Assembly (NCBI RefSeq): GCF_014898055.3
Contig: NW_023601433.1
Location: 83,895,106 to 83,959,105 of the forward strand
DNA from: Talpa occidentalis
Taxonomy: Eukaryota; Chordata; Mammalia; Eulipotyphla; Talpidae
Direction: 5' to 3'
Length of the DNA: 64,000 bases
Made by a program: the position numbers and the translations under genes. Of this stretch, positions 35,531 to 48,423 are shown in pieces; the first letter of the stretch is position 1; each line of letters starts with the position of its first letter. The notes below the pieces were generated by a model, which worked only from the letters and a program-made list of their open reading frames with translations, was not told the DNA's origin and did no database searches.

Positions 35531-38500
35531 GCAGACCGAGCCACAGGGCACCCTGAGTTGAATCGATATTCCTGGGAGGGCTGAGGCTGCTCACACCCTC
35601 TCAGTTTCTGTCCACTGGTTCGGGACTTTGCCCCAGAACCTTCCAGACTAGTCCACATGCACATTCACACATGCGTGGAGTTCCAGAAGTACCATTTGGG
35701 CCCCCAAGCCCCCTTACCTTCTTGCCCCAAGAGTTCGCAGACCAGCCTGTCCCCCACCAGCTAGCCCTGGTGCCTGCTCTGCCAGCTTCCTGCAGCCTCC
35801 TGTGGTCTCGGCCCCTCCTCCCATGTTAAAGGGACAGCTTCCAGCTGGAGGAGGAAAGGGGAAGAGGTCAGCCTTCCTCTGGCTCCCGTGTGCTGTCTGT
35901 GCACAACAAGTGCAGTCCCTGGCCCATTTCACAGATTTTAAAAAACTGAGGCTCAGAGCGAGGACTCACGTGCCAAGACCACCTAGCCAGCAAGGAACTC
36001 CCTTCGCCTCTCACCCGGAACCACCCCTTTCAGGATACAGGAATCTCCAAATATTCTTAGCAATAATAATATTGCTAAGTGCAGGGCTTGCCCCAAATGC
36101 CAGGCCACATCCCCGTCAGGTCTAGCTCGGGTCTGAGATGAGAAAATAAGACCGAGAGGCCACGGTTATCTGAGGAAGGCCGAATCCTTCTGAAGCACCT
36201 CGGCTCCGCTGATTTACACCCAACACAGGCGATATTTTACAGCCAAACAATTCTTGATTATTTAAATGAGTGATGCTAATCATTCATTCCACAAGTTTTT
36301 ATTGGACAACTACTGTGTGTCAAGTTCCAGGACCTTCAGCCTCAAATCAGACAGCTCATTCCCTGCCCCGCTTGATGCCGGGGGGACCCTGGAAAGTGGC
36401 TCCATCAGCGCTATCAGATTTGGCAGGTGGAGATGGGGCAGAGCTGTGGGTGCCCCGTGCAGGTGCCTCACCTGGCCCCGGGGGACGGGAAGGCTTCCTG
36501 GAGAAGGAAAGACTGAGCTGGGCCAGGAGTCAGGCACATGGAGTGCAAAGGTCTGGAAGTGGAAAACATGGTGTGTTCCAGGAACGGAGAAGGGCCTGGT
36601 GGAACTGGGACGAGAAGCAGGGGTGGGGCAGCGGGCGGGTTCGGGACTGGAGAGGTGGGCAGGGATCGGAGTCCGCAGGATGCCTGTGCCAATCCAGCGT
36701 GGACCTTACTCGGGGGCACTCAGGAGCCATGGACAGCTTTAGGCAGGGGGTTGAGATGACCAGATCCGTGTCTTGCATCTGCCGGCATGTCTTTGGGTGA
36801 ACCTGAGCTGATCACCTCCACCTCTGGGCCTCAACTTCCCCATATGTCAAAGGAGAAGGGAGGTCCTGGAAGGTCCTGGCAGCCCAGATGTCCTGTGTCC
36901 TTCGTGGACTGTGTGACCTCCTAGGTTTGATCATTAACTCCTGGCAGATTGGAGTCAAGTCAAGCTGCTTAGCCAGGATCCTTGATGAGGACTCTGCATA
37001 TCCATCGGCTCATTAAGCATTCACCCATCCCAGTCAGGGGGCTTGTCCTGGACTGGACACTGAGGTGGTAAAATCCAGTTTGTGCCCTGAAGTGGCCCGA
37101 GGCCTGCTAGAGAGAGGAAGACACCCAATTCAGTGGCCATGCTCCCCCTCCCCACCCGCAAGAAGACAGACATAGGAGGTCCCCATAGTGCAGCTGGGAT
37201 GAGGTGGGATCAGGGAGGGCTTCCTGGAGGAGCAGTGCCTTAGCGTACAGCATAGGCTTGGACAAGAAGTATGATGGCTGCATTTATTTCTGAGCATTAG
37301 GAGATAGATATATAGTATTTAATGCATCATTTCATGAATATTATCAGTTAGGAAGACGCTAAGGCAGGAATTAAAGTTTAAAAATGAACTTTGTTTTTTT
37401 TTAAATCTTAAGTAAGTTCCTGGCATGAAGAGGCAGTACTCTTTCGAAAGTTAGAACACAGACCCCAGAACCAGACTCGGGTACAGTATCTGCTCTGCTT
37501 CTAACTGGCTGTGTGACCTTGGGAAAGTTATGTAACCTCTCTGTGCCTTGATTCCTCAACTGTAAGCTGGGACAAAATGCAAACTATTTCCCTATGAAGT
37601 TGATGTGAACATAGGAAAAACAGAGCAGTAGAAAGTGTTGTGTGTTTCCTGCTATTCTTGTTATTTTTACTATTTTAAAGAAGTGGTCAAATTGTAAAAA
37701 TGATACATGAATGTCAGAAGTTTAGAGAAATGACAGTTTTATATCACAGGATTGCTGATGCCACCCTGGGGAGCTGGGTGTTGTGAACGAACTCTGCATA
37801 GTAGAGTCAGACTTGGCCCAGAAAGGTCAAGTCATTTTCCTAAGGTCACACAGCAGTGACAGCACCAGGCTTCAGACTGGAGGACTGGACTCCAGAGCCC
37901 CTGACTTGGAAGAGGGTGAAGTGTAGAAGCCAGGGTGGCCATATCAGAAAGCAGATAAGGCTGGACAGGCCAGGTCACTGACCTGTCCCCTCCCAGAGCC
38001 ACCTTCGTCAGCCAGCCCCTGTCCCTGACACCCCAGGCCGCCAAACACCCACCCTGACCTATCCCCTGGGTTATTCATTAAGCTTCATTTCACCATCCTC
38101 ACCCGCAGCTGGCCTTTCTGTCCCAGGGACCAGGAGCCAAATGGAGAGAGACCTGGGGCGTGTGACACAGGTGAGTGGCACCTGTGGTTTGTGGCTTGAC
38201 CCTGGTCTCTGCGTCACATACTTCCCAAGTCATGGTGCCTTAGTTCCACTAAACAGGCTGTAGAACTGGGTCTTGGGCCACCAAGCAACCAGCCTAACTA
38301 ATGAGGAAGCCCACTGAGATTTGGGCCCAGGTCTCCTCACACCCAGGACATCTTCGCTAACTTGTCATACCTTTGCCACGATGGTCAGTCACTCTAGAGC
38401 ACAGAAGCCCTCCAAACACGGGGCCACACTTCTGCTGGCTGCAGCTGATTCATCCAGTCCTCTGTAGAGTGTCATGACTCTTACTTGCCACTGTTCCCCC

Positions 38501-38880
38501 TCTCCCTATTGCCTCCCCAAACACCCAACAGGCCCCTGCATGACTCCTGTAGATATCTGCATTTGAGACCCATGTCCCCTGGGCCTTCAAGAGGAATGGG
38601 GTCAGTTACCAAGAGAGAAACTGAAGAACCGAGGTACAGAAAGGTTTTTGTGACTTGCCTCCCATTGCTCAGCAAATAGGCCTCAGGGTCAATCTTGGAG
38701 TGACCCCACATCCAACCTGATGCTCTTGCCCTAAGAAACTTACAAATTCCTAGTCTCCAGTCTAAGCTGGAAGGGTCTCAGCAGTGTATCTAATCCATTC
38801 TGTATGTAGACGGGAAACTGATACCCGGAGGGAAAAGGGAACCGCTTAACACCTCAAACTCAAGGAAAAATTCTGGTCAC
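35531..38880. other. Intergenic, no gene seen
   Basis: It includes a minus-oriented MIR-like piece (about 35925-36110), a plus MIR-like piece at 37470-37620 (gtgtgaccttgggaaagtta), another minus one near 37800-37880, and AT-rich sequence at 37290-37400. No exon with borders was found. Confidence 0.5.
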
Positions 38881-39059
38881 ATGAACCAGGCTTTCAGAAT
38901 TAAGCCATTTATTTGCATTCAGCAAACATTACTCAAACCAGCAACTTCTCGACCCTATGGAAGGAGAGACGGAGACGATTACGATCTCTTGCTGGTCCTC
39001 AGGGGCTTACAGCTGCCACAGCAGCACAGGTGCAGTGAGGCATGCCAGGCGCAGCAACC

Positions 39060-39740
39060 GGAAAGTGGAGCAGCAATAAAACACCATCTTTTGAACTATT
39101 CAGTTGGACAAAACAGTCTAAAAAGCAAAAAAATAGTGACAACCAGTGCTGGTGAGTATGAGGGAAAATGGATGCTCACACCCAGTTCAGCTGTGAGCAG
39201 TTTGCTACGCCCTTTCTGTCACTCTCCACTACAGTCTGATCAACGCCCATCCGCTCGAGCAGGAAATCTTAAATTGGGGAACTTATTCTGAAAAAAAAGT
39301 ACTAGGGGATAAGAAATGGGTGTGAATGTGTTTATCAGGGTGCTGTTTAAGTAACACCAACAGCAAATCTGGGGCATGTGGATGTCCTTGAATTGGGACG
39401 TGCTTGAATAAGGCATAACGCACCTTCGCTCTGGAATTGTATGCAAGCAACACAAGAAAAGAATTAGGTCTAAATCTATCCACCCCAAAAAAGGCGTTCA
39501 CATGCATTATAAGTGAGAAAAGGGTGGAAAAGTGTTCAGTTGGTAATGAGTGTCTGATACAAAGCACAAGAAAAATAACTCTTCCATTGTGAAGAAGATA
39601 GTGGTTCCGGAGGGGAGGGGGGGCGGAGGGCAGGGGATGGGGTAGGAGGGCACTGGAGCTCTGAGGGAGGGTCAGTGAAGCAGGGGCACCCAGGGAGGGG
39701 TGACATGGTGCTCCCCAATTACACAGTTATGGAATTGATG
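39060..39740 (+). mobile_element. Old L1-like LINE 3' fragment
   Basis: The text follows the L1 3' region: gtgacaaccagtgctggtga, gaaaatggatgctcacaccc, a 'vertical' aggcggggag-type G-rich stretch (39606-39660), and aataatttgagaag-like sequence at its end. Family and exact ends are uncertain. Confidence 0.4.
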
Positions 39741-39999
39741 GCTAATCAGTAAAATTTGAGAAGAAAAAAGAAGCGTCTGATGTAGGTGCCTGTGTGCTGG
39801 GAGACAGCGATGTTGATGACACCTTTATCCAGGGCAGGGTGGGTGCGGAGGGGAGACCCAGGGCCACTGTGGACGGGTGATGTTCTAAAATCTCTGTTCT
39901 CCAATAATGGGGACCACACGCCACCTGTAGCTCCCGAGCCCTCAGGTGTGGTCGCCACGGAGGAGCTGAACTCTAAGTAGTGCTTCATTTTGATTGATT

Positions 40000-40808
40000 T
40001 TAATGTAAAGAGCTGCACATGGCAGTGGCCACAAACGGAGAATCATTCGGGAGACATTGTGGGCCCAAGAGGATCAACAGCCCCCACCCCGAGTGCAGGA
40101 CCAATTGGCTTTATGTAAGGATTCTCCACCCCAAGATCTGAGTGACAGGCAGAGATCGTCATCGAAACAGACAGAGGAGACACCCAAAATAGACTTGGGC
40201 CTGCATGGTATGAGCTGGAAACAGCTTAAGGAGGTCCCACACCCAGGAAAAAAAGAGGGACATGAAGACAGCTGGTGGACATGACGCCAGCCAGACAATC
40301 AAGGTCAACCAAGGGCATCAAACCTTCCAGGTCAGCCTCCTCCGTGAGCAGTAATGCTGGTAGGTGACATGAGCAGGAGATGAGGTGATCTCACTGTGTG
40401 GTCTTCCCTCATAAGCCCTAAGACCCCCGTCTACTTGTGAGGAAAAAACATAAAAGCCACAAGCAACGCTGTTCAAAACCCTCAAGGTCGTCGGGAATGA
40501 GGGCAGTCTGAGAAACAGTCATGGCCAGGAGCAGTTCAAGGACGTGTGAGGACTGTGTCCTGTGGGGTCCTGGCTGGGACCCGGATCCAAGCAAGACACA
40601 AGGGCAAAGTGAAGGAAATCTGAATAAAATAAGGATGTCAGTGAATTAGTGGGTCGATATTGGCTCCACAGGGATGACCAATGTCCATGTTATGTAAGTT
40701 GTTAACTGCAGGGGAGAGCGGACGCGGGCGTCTGGGAATGCTCCGGACTCTTAGGCTTTAGATTTCCCCATCTGAAAACCTACATGTATTCCGAAATGAA
40801 AGCATGTT
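40000..40808 (+). mobile_element. L1 LINE 3'-end fragment (L1M type)
   Basis: The plus strand carries the classic old L1 3'-UTR ending: gtgtcctgtggggtcctggc, agtgaaggaaatctgaataa, agtgaattagtgggtcgata, catgttatgtaagttgttaa, ctgcaggggagagcggac and attccgaaatgaaagca. It is degenerate and 5'-truncated. Confidence 0.8.
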
Positions 40809-43655
40809 TACGTCCCCACACCCAAACCTGCAAACCTCGTGGGAAATAACAAAACCTCTTCCAAAAAGATTCTTTGCTTTGCAGAAAGAGTCCCCTCAGA
40901 GAGTTCTTAAATAGCAGGCTTTGTCATTCTCATTAAAACAGAGCTTAATTGACACGAGCCTGTGTTTAATGTGGAAAGAGACACTGGCCCACTTCTTGGA
41001 TGTAGGTTTGAGAAGCGGCGGAGCACCCAGAACAGGCTGGGAAGGAGCTGGCTGCAGCCAGCTGATGAAGAAGGGGCAGGAGCAGAGATCACCCGGGGAC
41101 CACAGAATCCGCCCCCTGCTTTGTATCTTGTCTGCATCATCAAATGTGAGTCTGTGATGAAGGGATGGTATTTTATTGCTCCCTCCCCCACTCTACTCTC
41201 CTGGGGACAGGGGAGGGCATGGAGGAGGCGGAGAAGGAGGGAGGGTAAGACAGAGGGACGGTGGGAGAGAGAGAGAAGGAGGGAAGGCGGAGAGTAGGGC
41301 CTGGCGTGTAACTTGCTGACTTCCACGGTGAACTACTCCCACTGTGGATGGTTTCAAGCCACTGAAGGTGTAACACTGTGCTCTCTGCCCCGCATGGAGG
41401 TCACAACACAATCAGAGGGTTTAAGGCAATGGCAAAAACTGGCAAGAACACTCCCAGAGACCCCAAGCCTTTTCTGGAATGGTCAGGGGAACTCCAGACT
41501 GAGACAAGGACCCGCATGGCTGGGGAGGAGGAAGGGCACCCGGGCAAGAGGGGGTGTGGGCAGAGGACTGAGGCCCAGCCAGTACCCTCACCCACCCATG
41601 CCGACTTGACCTCTGGAAGTCCCTGCCACCCTGGGGAGAAGGGGAAACCATTCATCGACGCCAATTAATTATCTACTTGAAACTAAAATGAAGCTGAGTT
41701 AGGGGAAAATAAAGAAGTGTTGCGTGCTGAGCCTTGTGTTGCGTGTTGTGGTCTGAGATTTAATTCTGCTGCAAATATCTAGATTTTTGATGAACTTTGT
41801 ACAAAATCTCTCACAGATTGGTTGGACCCGGCCAATGCACCCCTGACATGTTGATTGATGAGTGATGATAACCCCAAGCGGGAGGCCCAGTGGAGTCATG
41901 GGGTCCTGACCTTGGCCATGGCCACTTTTAGCCCTGAGGGCCAACCAAAGGGGTGTTTGTCACGTATGGGCCTGATGGAAACCTGGGAGGCATCATAGAG
42001 TCACTAAGTGGCCCAAGGAGGGCTCCACAAGGTTTTGGCCACATAGGATGATGGAGGTGAAGCCAGGGCTAAATGAAAATGAGAGTGTCTAGGGCCACAG
42101 AGGCTAAATTCATTAAGTCAGAAACAAGAGAGGCCTGATTTGATTGGAGTCATTCCACCAAGAAAAATACTTTTAACTTCTCTAGGGGTTGATTGAGTAG
42201 TAATTAGATATGGAACAACAGCTTTTTCTAGATAAAACACATTTAGCCTACATAGGATTAGGTCCTGGTCATATTAATAGAAGTAGAGAAGATAGAACAA
42301 AGGAGGTTTTAGTCTTATTCCATATTACCTCTCACCCTCAGCACTACTCACACCTGGGGCCAGATAACTCTTTGTTGTGGGTTCCTATAGGCCCTTGGAT
42401 GTTGAGTGAATGGAGAGTAGAGACTCCAGGGAGAACTTAATCTATACAGACCTGCCCTCAGGCTGCTCATGGCCCATCTAGAGAGAGACTCTAGGAACTA
42501 CCAATTACAGAATCCCAAAGACACTCCAAGGCAGACTTGACAGGAAGGAAACATGAGCGAGGAGCAAGGCCTGGAGGGATGACACAGGGAAAAGGGAGTG
42601 GGAAAGTTCTGGACAATAATAACAATAACAAAGATAATAAAAATAGCAGTTACTGCTCTCTGAGCCCTTACCCCCTGCCTGTCACTGGGCTGCCGTTATT
42701 TCTAGAGTCTTGCAATACTCAGCATGTATCACGGTCCCCAATTCTCAGATCAGGAAACTGGAACTGAGGGAAGTCAGGGGACCAGCCCAAGGTCACAGAG
42801 CTGGGTGTCCGTTGCGGCCCAGGTCTGACGGACTCAGCAACAGGAGACCATAGCTAATCAGGAGACTCTAGGCGGGCTGTGCCAGTCAGGGAGGGCAAAC
42901 AGAGGTGAGAGCTGTCTGTTCCTCCCTGGTCTGTGAAAACAATCGTCAGAATTCCCACCTCCTGCAGCCAAGGACACGCTGATCTGCCATCCTCAGGGAC
43001 ACTTCCCGGGAGGCTATGATGTAACAGCAGCAGGCAGAGGAGAGGGAGGTAGCTCTTCTAAGGTCCCCAGACAGTCACCTCTCCTCCAAGGCTGCGGCTC
43101 CGCCATCAGCTGCCTGCATCAGCTAGCCCGGCCTGGGTTTGCCTGTCTGCTAAGTGGGGGAGGGTCACTTTCACTTTCCTCTCCATGTCGCAAGATGTTT
43201 CAGAGGAGAACTAGGTGGGAGAGGAGAACCCTTGGACCCCATCCTCAGAGTGAAGGGTGAAAATGCCCTTTTGAGCACCGGAAGATAAAAATGGCCATAG
43301 CCATCTAAGAGGGGGATACTACTCAATACTACCAGTTAAAGAAATTAAGGCACAGAGAGGTTAAGTGCTTGTCCAACATCACACAGCAAGTCGATGGCAA
43401 AAGTTGCATTAAACCGGGGCCTGTCGGGATAGAAACTCACTTCCTAGGTAGAAAGGGGCACGCCTTAGATGCGGGAGTCACAGACGTTGAGCCCCTGGGG
43501 GGTCCCCTGGGAATGGCTGCCAGCTCCCCCAACCAAGACCCTTGCACAGCTGATGACCAGAAGGGCCCCATCACACCACCCCCTCTCCCTGCTTCTGCTC
43601 CGTTTACTCCCCAGGGTGAGCAAACTCCCTACTGACTTAGGATCTGGAGTTCCCA
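40809..43655. other. Intergenic; unassigned block at 41.7-42.5 kb
   Basis: 41696-42450 is AT-richer and may be an old ERV or DNA transposon that I cannot name. Minus-oriented MIR-like pieces lie at about 42680-42830 and 43340-43440 (cacagagaggttaagtgctt). No exon is supported. Confidence 0.4.
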
Positions 43656-43689
43656 CCCACGTGCTGGGACGCAGAACTTCACCTTTACC

Positions 43690-44035
43690 CACATCCACGC
43701 ATACTTTGTATATATTTAAAAATAAAGATGTGCCAGACAGTGAATGTCCATCGGCTGATGAATGTATGACATCATGGGGTCCATCCACACAATGGAGTAC
43801 TATTCAGGCAGAAAGAGGAGAGAAACCGATGCAGCAGCGGGGCATCTCCGGGACAGGCAAGGCTACAGGACAGAAAGCAGCTCGGCGGCCCCAGGGTCTC
43901 GGGGGAAGGTGGATTGGGGAATCACGATTAAAGGGTGTGGGGTTTCTTTTGGGGTGATGGAAACGTTCTAAAACTCTGTCAATGACAGAATAGTATTGCA
44001 TGCGAATTACATCTCAATCCAGTTATTTTAAGAGG
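43690..44035 (+). mobile_element. L1 LINE 3'-end fragment
   Basis: It matches the L1 3' pattern in sense: tgtccatcggctgatgaatg, ccatccacacaatggagtac, tattcaggcagaaagag, gggtgatggaaacgttctaa and attacatctcaatccagtta. Confidence 0.75.
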
Positions 44036-44647
44036 ATAAATCCAGACAGGACGTCACCAGAGGGGATGTGTCTGCTGTTCTTTCTCCTCTTTCTGGTTTG
44101 CCTATGATTGATTTTCTCAATTTGATGTTTTTCACATCACAACCATGATCTGCTCTTGTTGAGACAAGGAAACCAGAGAGAGGCGTCCGGTGGGGGGCTC
44201 AGATCCGCCATCACTGCCACGGGTGGTCTGGGGCAGTTTTGCTCGCCCTGCCTGTTTCCTCACCTCAGGGCACACAGAGTGCTCACTCACCTGGCTGTTG
44301 GAGGGTTAAGTGAACCCCCAGGTTAGAAACACTAGACATGAGCTCAGACACCAGCAGATGTCTGGGTAATGTGAGTGCCAGTGTAGGTGACCAAGTGCAC
44401 AGGAGGGGGTGTGTATACGTGTGCATTGCACACTGCACCTGCATTACCTCTGCTCCGCCACCCTGTGTGCCCCTGGAGAGGGGTCTGGGAGTGTCTGTGG
44501 ACGGTCAGAGGGGCCGGCTCAGGGACAACTTGTCCCCCAGAGAAGGTCTCTGTGCAGACTGTGCCCTTGCTGCCTGCGCTCTCATCAGTATTCGCGTCCT
44601 GGCCAGCCAGACAAGAGAGCTTTGTTGAAGGGGAGAGACAGCCAGGC

Positions 44648-44650
<3 letters not shown>

Positions 44651-44684
<34 letters not shown>
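44651..44684. repeat. (TG)n microsatellite
   Basis: A pure TG run of about 16 units. Confidence 0.95.
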
Positions 44685-44686
<2 letters not shown>

Positions 44687-44899
44687 GCTCATGTGTACCC
44701 ACTGCCCCTGTGGACAGACAGACCCCTGCACACAGCCAGGGCCAGGCAGGAGGCCAGGTGTGGGGCAAAGAGAGAGTTCAAGTAGAAGACGCTCCAGTTC
44801 ATTAACGGTGAAGGTGGCAGAGGTAATGGCGGAGGTGACGACGGTGGTGGTGCTGATGGTGCTGATGAGGGCTCCAGCTCTTACTGGACACTCATTCAC

Positions 44900-45075
44900 T
44901 TCCCACTCCCTTCATGCAGACAAATCATCTCCTCTAATCTGAGGCGGAAGGTGCCATTATCATGCCCATTGTAATGATGAGCAAACAGAGCTCAAGGTCA
45001 AGTGGCTTGCCCAGGGCCACACAGCTAGGGAACGACAGAGCCAGGGCTTGAACTCTGGTCCCCAGGTTCTTACCA
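44900..45075 (-). mobile_element. MIR-like SINE fragment
   Basis: It reads as a reverse MIR: taatgatgagcaaacagagc, caaggtcaagtggcttgccc, ggccacacagctagg and gagccagggcttgaactctg. Confidence 0.7.
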
Positions 45076-45419
45076 ACGAAGCCACTTGCCCCTTTATGCA
45101 AAAAAGGCGCAGGAGGATGAAAGAGGAAGACAATAAAGAAGTGCTTGGGTTGCAGGTTTGGGGGTCAGACCACTGAGTTCAGATGTGCTTTTCTCAGGAT
45201 AACGCAAGTGCCCACTGCCCCCCCCCCCCGCCCGCAGGGCTGATGTTCTTGCGTGTCTCCAATACGCCAAGCAGGAGCTAGAGACTGTAAGAAGCGGGCA
45301 TTGGCCCTGCTTGCAAGTGGAGACACTGAGGATGGAGACTGGGCGGTGGGGCGAGGGCACGGGAGGGCGGGAGGAAGCTGACGGCAGGAGAAGCCCAGCC
45401 AGCTTGCCCAGCAGCTCCT

Positions 45420-45545
45420 GGGAGCCCCGTGCTGGCCTCAGGCCAGGGGGTGGGGCTTGGCGGGGGTGTGGCCGGCTCTGGGGCTCCATTGGCTGCCTGG
45501 AGCCGCCTTGGGAATAAAGCTCCGGACCCAGGAGCCCGAGGGACA
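45420..45545 (+). promoter_or_regulatory. SDS: SDS promoter
   Basis: The elements come in a plausible order upstream of the untranslated exon: GC/CACCC-type boxes (gggggtggggc, gcgggggtgtggc, 45445-45475), an inverted CCAAT box (ATTGG, 45488-45492) and an AT-rich TATA-like ggaataaag (45511-45519). The predicted start is about 25-30 bases downstream, near 45541-45545. SDS is strongly regulated in liver by fasting hormones, but no specific hormone element could be assigned here. Confidence 0.55.
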
Positions 45546-45689
45546 GTTCAGAAGACAGTCTACCTGTCCACCTGCCCTCCACTTGTCTGGGGACCACCTC
45601 CCGGTCTGTCCATCCAGCCCGGCTCCACTCTACCCCTCCCTCGCTCACTCGCTTGCTCTGTCCAGCAGCCCAGCTTCACCCCGTGGCAG
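45541..45689 (+). other. SDS: SDS untranslated first exon
   Basis: From the predicted start to a consensus donor (ccgtggcag|gtaagc at 45689/45690). It has no ATG in frame with the enzyme. The next exon begins at 48269, two bases before the start codon, so a separate 5' UTR exon is required and this is the best candidate. Confidence 0.55.
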
Positions 45690-46872
45690 GTAAGCGCCCA
45701 TCCCCAGTGTCTCCCCAAGACAAGGGTGTCTCAGACATCCAGGGCTTCCCAGAGGAAGAGAGAGAACCAGAAAGAGCCTGTACTTTGAAATCAGACTGGG
45801 ATTCATGGAGCTCTGTGCCTCAGTTTTCTCATCTATAAAATGGGGGATAATAGAATTTCATTGCATGGGTGAGATGAGACAGGGCATTTCAGCCCGGGTA
45901 TTTCAATGTCGATAGATAATGACTGAGCTCTAGGAGTCAGGGCCGGGGCGAGGGTGGGAGTGACTTCTGACCACAGGGAAACTCATGGCAGATGGCAGCT
46001 TCCAGGGCCCCTTCCCCCTCTGTGCCTGTACAGCCTCGTTTTCGGAAGTCTCACCTTCTGTTGAGCAGGGTGGGAATGTTAGCCCGGTGTGGCTTCCAGA
46101 TGCATTTCCTGGGGCACAGCAGTGGACAGAGCAAAGTCTGATGTCCCTGGAGGATCCCTACCCCCTCACCTAAGGAAGCCAGTGCCACCTGTGACAGGTG
46201 TGGGTGGGGCTTCCCGAATCCACCTGAAGCAGTTGTTGGTCACACCTCCCCACCTCAACCTCGAGTTCCCTGAGGGCCTTTAATATCCAGAATCAGGGTG
46301 CTGTTATCGGGGGGGCTAAGCTTCAGGATCCAACAGTTCACTCAGACAGATATGGGGGTGCCGCCAGAGGACAGCACCTTGGAGGGGACAAGTCTCAGCA
46401 GGGGGAGGAGGCGGGGGGCTTGTGTGCGTGTGCATGTGTGTGGCTGAACTCCAGGCCACCTTGACTTCTTAATCACCCGTAGCCCATGCAGAAGGGGTAG
46501 CCTGAGCCACACCATGTGTTCAGGAAAGTCCTGGGCTCTGGCACTAAACTGCCCACCCCTACTGCTGTGTGACCTTGGGCAAGTCATTTTGCTATTTCAG
46601 TCCCAACTCTGTGCCACTAACTACCCCACCACGCAGCAGTGCTTTTACTGCTTTTTTGTGCAGTTCTGGGCCTCAATAGGGCTCAGTGAGGGGGTTCTCA
46701 CTTGGGGTCCCTCACATGCAGCTAGTTCATGTCCCCTAGTTCATGATGCTGGCCGTCAGCTGTCAGGCAGGACCCCTCCCATGTGACCTCTGCACTCACC
46801 CCCATCACGGACACTGGGCTTTGAGAGGGGGCCCCCAAGAGAGAGAGTCAGGTAGCGGCTGCACAGCCTTTT

Positions 46873-47151
46873 TTTTTTTTTTTAAGATTTATTTATTTAT
46901 TAATACAAGCATTGGGTACAGTCAGAAGCGCAGGAGGGTGAGAGAATTCACCAGAGCCAGAGCGGGGAGCAGAGCAGGCAGAAGGACCAAGGTACACTGC
47001 TGAGGGGAGCAACGGGTGGCAGGAGAGGTCTGCGCGCCATGTGGGACCCTCCTCCGGTGGCCGGGGAGCTGCCGGGGATCGAACCGGCGCTGCAGAGGCT
47101 GCGGGCAGCTTCGCAACCCAGCGCTCAACCGCTGCGCCACGGGAGAGGCCC
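46873..47151 (-). mobile_element. Full-length tRNA-derived SINE, GCGCTGGGC subtype, with perfect target duplication
   Basis: Reversed: gggcctctcccgtggcgcag, cggttgagcgctgggttgcg, gcgccggttcgatccccggc, gcgcgcagacctctcctgcc, cccctcagcagtgtaccttg and gaattctctcaccctcctgc, with tail taataaataaataaatctta. The 13-base duplication tgcacagcctttt lies at 46860-46872 and 47152-47164, which defines the insertion exactly. It is in SDS intron 1. Confidence 0.95.
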
Positions 47152-47886
47152 TGCACAGCCTTTTATGAGCCCATCTGGAGAGCCAGGTGCCAGAGTCACT
47201 CACACCAGCCCTGGCCATCTCTTCCCAGCAACACGGTCAGTGATATCACGGGGGTAACTTGCAATCGACCTGGGCAAGTGCATCATAAAAGCGCTCACCC
47301 CACAAATCAGGGCTTTATTTTCCTGGAGAGTCCATCTTTAAACATTGACCAGCACACAGGAGCTTGGAAGACACAGTGTCACCTCCACCACAGCCACAGG
47401 CCCCAGGGTGCCAGGGGAGGAGACAGACGCCCCCCTTAGCCCAGGCGAGCATCGTGTCCAGCTATAAGAGGCGCATTCGACGGACGAGCGCAGGGGCCGC
47501 CCTGGAAAACACAGTTTCCTCATCAGCAGGCTGGTGTGACCATGGCACCTCCTGGGGTTAAATGAATTAATATCTATAAAGCTTAAAACTGTGCCCTGCA
47601 CATGGTAATCACTTTATATTATTAAATATATTCATTATTATTAAAACAATAATAAATAATGTGAAAACAACAAGTGCTAGAATTATGATTGAAAAATAAA
47701 ATAATAAATAATGGTGGGTGCAGGGCGTTCCAAGGGTTCCTTGAAAATAGCACTTAACTGAGTAACGCGCGCGCACAGCAAAACACTCCAGCACTGGAGC
47801 AAGGGGCTCCGGTGACGGCTCTCCCCAGAGACCCCCACCCTGACCACAATCCTCCTGTGTTTCCTGAAATGCTCCAGCCCCGAAAG

Positions 47887-47888
<2 letters not shown>

Positions 47889-47919
<31 letters not shown>
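47889..47919. repeat. (TG)n microsatellite in SDS intron 1
   Basis: A pure TG run of about 15 units. Confidence 0.95.
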
Positions 47920-47921
<2 letters not shown>

Positions 47922-48268
47922 ACGGCTGTCTGATCCCGCCTTACCCACTTATTCACCCCGCAGCTCCCCTGAATCAGTCCAGGCAAATCCACCGCCACCT
48001 CATGCTTTTCGAAAGCTGCAAGGTCCGAACGCTATCCCCGCTATTCCCAGCCTCCCAGCATGGGGGTGGGTGTTCTTGGAGGCTGGGGCAATGTTTATCC
48101 CCATTTTTCAGGTGAGGAATCTGAGGCTGAGTGGAGAAGGCGTGGCTGACGTCATGTGGCCGGGTTGAGGTTTGCGCCCAGGCTCCGGGGCGCCATCACC
48201 TTTCCCCAGCCTCCGGGGGAGGAGGGGTCACCCCAGACTCCCGAGTGACCCGGTGGGTTTGCTTGCAG

Positions 48269-48423
48269 CCATGACCTCCAGGGAGCCCCTGCACGTGAAG
48301 ACCCCGCTCCGGGACAGCATGTCCCTGTCCAAAGTGGCGGGCACCAGCGTCTACCTCAAGATGGACAGCTCCCAGCCTTCCGGCTCCTTCAAGATCCGGG
48401 GCATCGGACACCTGTGCAGGACG
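48269..48423 (+). CDS. SDS: SDS first coding exon
   Basis: The acceptor cttgcag ends at 48268. Two untranslated bases precede the ATG. It encodes residues 1-51 with K41 and ends before the slightly weak donor gtacag. Confidence 0.92.

Noticed and set aside
44338..44785. Open frames on both strands near the TG microsatellite
   Set aside because: They run straight through the TG repeat, have no splice borders and differ in every frame.
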